Source: Desulfobacteraceae bacterium
GTDB lineage: Bacteria > Desulfobacterota > Desulfobacteria > Desulfobacterales > Desulfobacteraceae
DNA length: 10,205 nt
NCBI GenBank assembly: GCA_003354055.1
Contig: PIVQ01000206.1
Coordinates: 1-10,205 of the forward strand
Direction of reading: 5' to 3'
Positions 8,226 to 10,205 of the stretch are shown here, piece after piece (the stretch's first letter is position 1; each line of letters starts with the position of its first letter). Position numbers and translations under genes: made by a program. The notes beneath the pieces are model-generated. The model was given only the letters and a program-made list of their open reading frames with translations, did no database searches and was not told the DNA's origin.

Positions 8226-8774
8226 TTAATCCGATGCCTCCAGCAATCGGTTAAAGAATCCGGTAAGATCCTTAATGTCACCTGAGTGGGTGAAAAAAAC
8301 ACGACTGCCTTTGGGGTTGCCGGGGTGGAGCCCGATAAAAAAGGGAGTGCCTTTTTCGCCTATTTTTTTATGGATAAAGAATTTTCCGTCGCTGAACAGG
8401 GGAAATTCGATTGCATAAGTCTCTTTGAAAAAGTTGACCTCAAACTCAGAGTTACCTGCCCCGATCCCGATGAGGCGGATTGATTTACCGGTATGATTCT
8501 TTATTTTCTTGTACAGCTCATTTACCTGCGGTGCTTCCCGCTGACAGATGGGGCAGTACATGGAAAAAATTTCAATGAGCAGAATATCTGCCTTTATCTG
8601 GTCAAGCGTAAAATAATCTTTGGAGGGAATCCCAAGATCGGTTTGGTGGTTTTTGTCTATGGGCGCAGGGAGGCTGAACGACAGATCTATATCGTCTGAA
8701 CCGGCGTCTGAGCCAGAAACACCTCCCATTATACTCATACATATCAAGAGAATGAGAACAATAAACCGGTGCAT
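8226..8774 (-). CDS. Exported TlpA-like thioredoxin-fold protein with CPIC motif
   Basis: This 182-residue protein has an N-terminal signal peptide (about residues 1-21, ending GGVSG) and a thioredoxin fold with the redox pair Cys74-Pro-Ile-Cys77 in SMYCPICQREAP and a cis-proline at Pro144 in KGTPFFI. These are the marks of TlpA/ResA-type redoxins, which reduce or oxidise thiols outside the cytoplasm. AGGAAG six bases before the ATG supports the start. It begins 33 bases after the fdhE stop and ends 18 bases before the peroxiredoxin, so the three appear to be one transcript. Likely roles, both inferred, are feeding electrons to the peroxiredoxin or keeping cysteines of the exported formate dehydrogenase reduced. 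No lipobox fits: the only N-terminal cysteine is in LLICM. Confidence 0.85.
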   Translation of the reverse strand: MHRFIVLILLICMSIMGGVSGSDAGSDDIDLSFSLPAPIDKNHQTDLGIPSKDYFTLDQIKADILLIEIFSMYCPICQREAPQVNELYKKIKNHTGKSIRLIGIGAGNSEFEVNFFKETYAIEFPLFSDGKFFIHKKIGEKGTPFFIGLHPGNPKGSRVFFTHSGDIKDLTGFFNRLLEASD

Positions 8775-8807
8775 TGGTATCTTCCTTATTTTCTTATGAG
8801 ATTGGCT

Positions 8808-9758
8808 TTAAGGGGTAACTTCCCCGGGTTGCGTATAGCCTTTTTCCTTGGCCTGTATGTCCAGGTGAAGGGTGGTGACCTGTTCAAGTTTTGGAAAGAA
8901 CCGTCTGCCCAGCTCCCGGGTATCAATGGTTTTCAGATAGTGTCTGCAATGATCGCAGCAATATACTCTGAATTCTGGTTCTTCTTTGGAATAAAAATAA
9001 TGCTGGTTTTTTCGGTCTGTTGATTCGCAGAACATACAGCCCATCCGTCGGGTTTCCCATATGTGATTGCACAGGCTGCAGCAGACCTGGCGTTTACCGG
9101 TTTCATCCAGAAAAGAGAGATCCGGCTGACCGCCGCATATCGGGCAATATCCCTTGCCCATGGCAGGCATGCCTTTAAGGTAAACGGTCAGTTGAGCCGC
9201 ACCGGCCTGGATGGAAGGAGCCATGGCAGAGAAACCGAAAAAGGCCAGGGCCTCAACACTAACTCCGCATTTATCTGCCATATCCGTGATATCCCGGCTG
9301 TCAAGCAGGGCTGAAAATAAAGCGGCAAGATTAAGTTTGTTTTTATCCGGGGTATCCTTTGACAGGATATCTGCCAGATCTTCCCCGGCCTGGGCCAGTT
9401 TGGGAGCATGGGCCACTGCCAGGCGGCATATTTTGTCCATCAGTCTTTCAGCCTCCGCCAGGTCAATTTTGAACTGGTCCGGACTGATCAGGGGCATTTC
9501 ATTTTCCTGTTTAAGTGCCAGTGTTTGAGTGTCAATGATGATGGGGGGCAGGTTAATCTTAGACCGGCAATGGGCCTGGGCCGAAAAGACCAGGCTGTAA
9601 AATTCAATCAGAGGGCCATAGGCCGGTCTGATTTTCTCCAGGGCTTCTGCTGTCCTGCAAATCTGATCTTCGGTAACATCATAGGTCAGGGTCTGGGCCA
9701 GTTCCGGTCCTGCTGCCTTTTTTGTAGGCGTGCCTGGGGTATAGGGGGCTTGGGTCAT
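8808..9758 (-). CDS. fdhE: Formate dehydrogenase accessory protein FdhE
   Basis: The 316 residues match FdhE in length (the E. coli protein is about 309) and in layout: a helical N-terminal half of roughly 190 residues, then a metal-binding half with four CxxC pairs at 205/208 (CPIC), 227/230 (CSLC), 241/244 (CMFC) and 268/271 (CDHC). FdhE proteins bind iron in a rubredoxin-like way and are needed for maturation of exported formate dehydrogenases; they act in the cytoplasm, and no signal peptide is present. AAGGA about eight bases upstream supports the ATG at 9758. It lies 75 bases behind the formate dehydrogenase iron-sulfur subunit gene, its expected neighbour, with strong hairpins in the gap. 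Two exported redoxins follow in the same direction. Confidence 0.92.
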   Translation of the reverse strand: MTQAPYTPGTPTKKAAGPELAQTLTYDVTEDQICRTAEALEKIRPAYGPLIEFYSLVFSAQAHCRSKINLPPIIIDTQTLALKQENEMPLISPDQFKIDLAEAERLMDKICRLAVAHAPKLAQAGEDLADILSKDTPDKNKLNLAALFSALLDSRDITDMADKCGVSVEALAFFGFSAMAPSIQAGAAQLTVYLKGMPAMGKGYCPICGGQPDLSFLDETGKRQVCCSLCNHIWETRRMGCMFCESTDRKNQHYFYSKEEPEFRVYCCDHCRHYLKTIDTRELGRRFFPKLEQVTTLHLDIQAKEKGYTQPGEVTP

Positions 9759-9775
9759 TATATTATTCCTTGAAA

Positions 9776-9815
9776 TTCCCCGGGGAGAAGTCCCCCCCGG
9801 GGAAAAGGTTTTCCC
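9776..9815 (-). promoter_or_regulatory. Overlapping hairpins in the fdh-fdhE intergenic region
   Basis: TTCCCCGGGG (9776-9785) and CCCCGGGGAA (9795-9804) form a perfect 10-base-pair stem with a 9-base loop. The right arm overlaps a second inverted repeat, GGGAAAA-GG-TTTTCCC (9800-9815), so both stems cannot form fully at once. Neither is followed by a T run on the minus strand. A role as RNA processing, stabilising or attenuating element between the structural gene and fdhE is more likely than simple termination, but this is inference. Confidence 0.5.
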
Positions 9816-9833
9816 TTACAACAATAGGGTTTG

Positions 9834-10205
9834 TTATACTTTCATGAGTCTGCCAAAGGGTCCCATCATCTTACGGATGGCAGTACCGCGGCTCATATTG
9901 CCGCGGTCTGTACTTGCCACGGCATAGTCTGAGTAAAGGGCTGGATCCAGGGCCACAAGATAGATGACATTTAGATCGCCTGCATCCAGAAGCATGGCTT
10001 TGGGATAGCGCTGTTGTACCTTTTTCAGGCGTTCCTCAGCCAGGGCCAGCATCTCGGACCTATCGCCGAAGTTCATGCTGCCGGTGGGACAGGTCTTTAC
10101 GCAGGCCGGTTTCAACCCGTTGTGGATTCTGTCATTGCACATGTCGCATTTGGCCAGGGTACCGTCAGGGCCCTTTCTGGGTATATTATAGGGACAGGAT
10201 TCGAT
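9834..10205 (-). CDS. Formate dehydrogenase iron-sulfur (beta) subunit, C-terminal part (5' end outside window)
   Basis: The frame runs from the right edge to TAA at 9834-9836 and gives the last 123 residues. The ATG at 10142 is internal: upstream codons are open and keep encoding ferredoxin-type motif (SCPYNIPRKGPDGTLAKCDMC). The cysteine pattern CP, CDMC, then CVKTCP is that of the 4Fe-4S clusters in the beta subunit of membrane-side or periplasmic formate dehydrogenases and related molybdopterin oxidoreductases, which pass electrons from the catalytic subunit. The tail (about 75 residues after MNFGD) has no evident transmembrane helix, unlike E. coli FdnH, which fits a soluble periplasmic FdhAB enzyme as in sulfate reducers. 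The adjacent fdhE supports formate as the substrate. The catalytic subunit gene is expected to the right, outside the window. Confidence 0.87.
   Translation of the reverse strand: MESCPYNIPRKGPDGTLAKCDMCNDRIHNGLKPACVKTCPTGSMNFGDRSEMLALAEERLKKVQQRYPKAMLLDAGDLNVIYLVALDPALYSDYAVASTDRGNMSRGTAIRKMMGPFGRLMKV

Noticed and set aside
8735..8774. Lipoprotein signal for the TlpA-like protein at Cys12
   Set aside because: The residues before the cysteine are LLI, which do not fit the lipobox pattern ending in Ala or Gly, and the hydrophobic segment continues past it.
9776..9804. Rho-independent terminator of the formate dehydrogenase operon
   Set aside because: The stem is strong, but no T run follows on the minus strand, and fdhE is the expected next gene of the same operon.
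9834..10142. A complete 102-residue gene starting at ATG 10142
   Set aside because: The frame stays open to the window edge and the upstream codons encode further cysteines of the same ferredoxin domain, so this is an internal methionine of a truncated larger gene.

Overview
The base composition, protein sequences and gene content suggest a Gram-negative anaerobe, most likely a sulfate-reducing member of the Desulfobacterales (Desulfobacteraceae-like). The reasons are a formate dehydrogenase beta subunit with FdhE, a PfaA-type polyunsaturated fatty acid synthase, and a large hybrid histidine kinase with a solute-binding sensor. This assignment is inference; the window holds no rRNA or other taxonomic marker.

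Layout, left to right. 1-3965 (minus, runs off the left edge): the N-terminal 1321 residues of a PfaA-like multidomain synthase, ketosynthase - acyltransferase - linker - first acyl carrier protein, open throughout. 3966-4254: an AT-rich divergent intergenic region carrying closely packed dyads. 4255-4950 (plus): a DUF374-type lysophospholipid acyltransferase. 4951-5099: a gap with an elaborate terminator-like stem-loop. 5100-7619 (plus): an 839-residue membrane hybrid sensor kinase (SBP_bac_3 - TM - PAS - HisKA - HATPase - REC). 7620-10205 (minus): an apparent operon read right to left: formate dehydrogenase iron-sulfur subunit (5' end outside the window), fdhE, an exported TlpA-like thioredoxin with a CPIC motif, and an exported one-cysteine peroxiredoxin.

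How the genes may work together. The PfaA-like synthase would build a long (poly)unsaturated acyl chain, and the divergent acyltransferase is a plausible enzyme for placing an acyl chain on a membrane lipid. The formate dehydrogenase cluster makes and matures a molybdenum or tungsten enzyme. The two exported redoxins behind fdhE look like a small extracytoplasmic thiol or peroxide-handling module attached to it. The kinase has no separate response regulator in view, and its stop codon abuts that of the peroxiredoxin gene with no bases between. No tRNA, rRNA, CRISPR array, insertion sequence or attachment site was seen.
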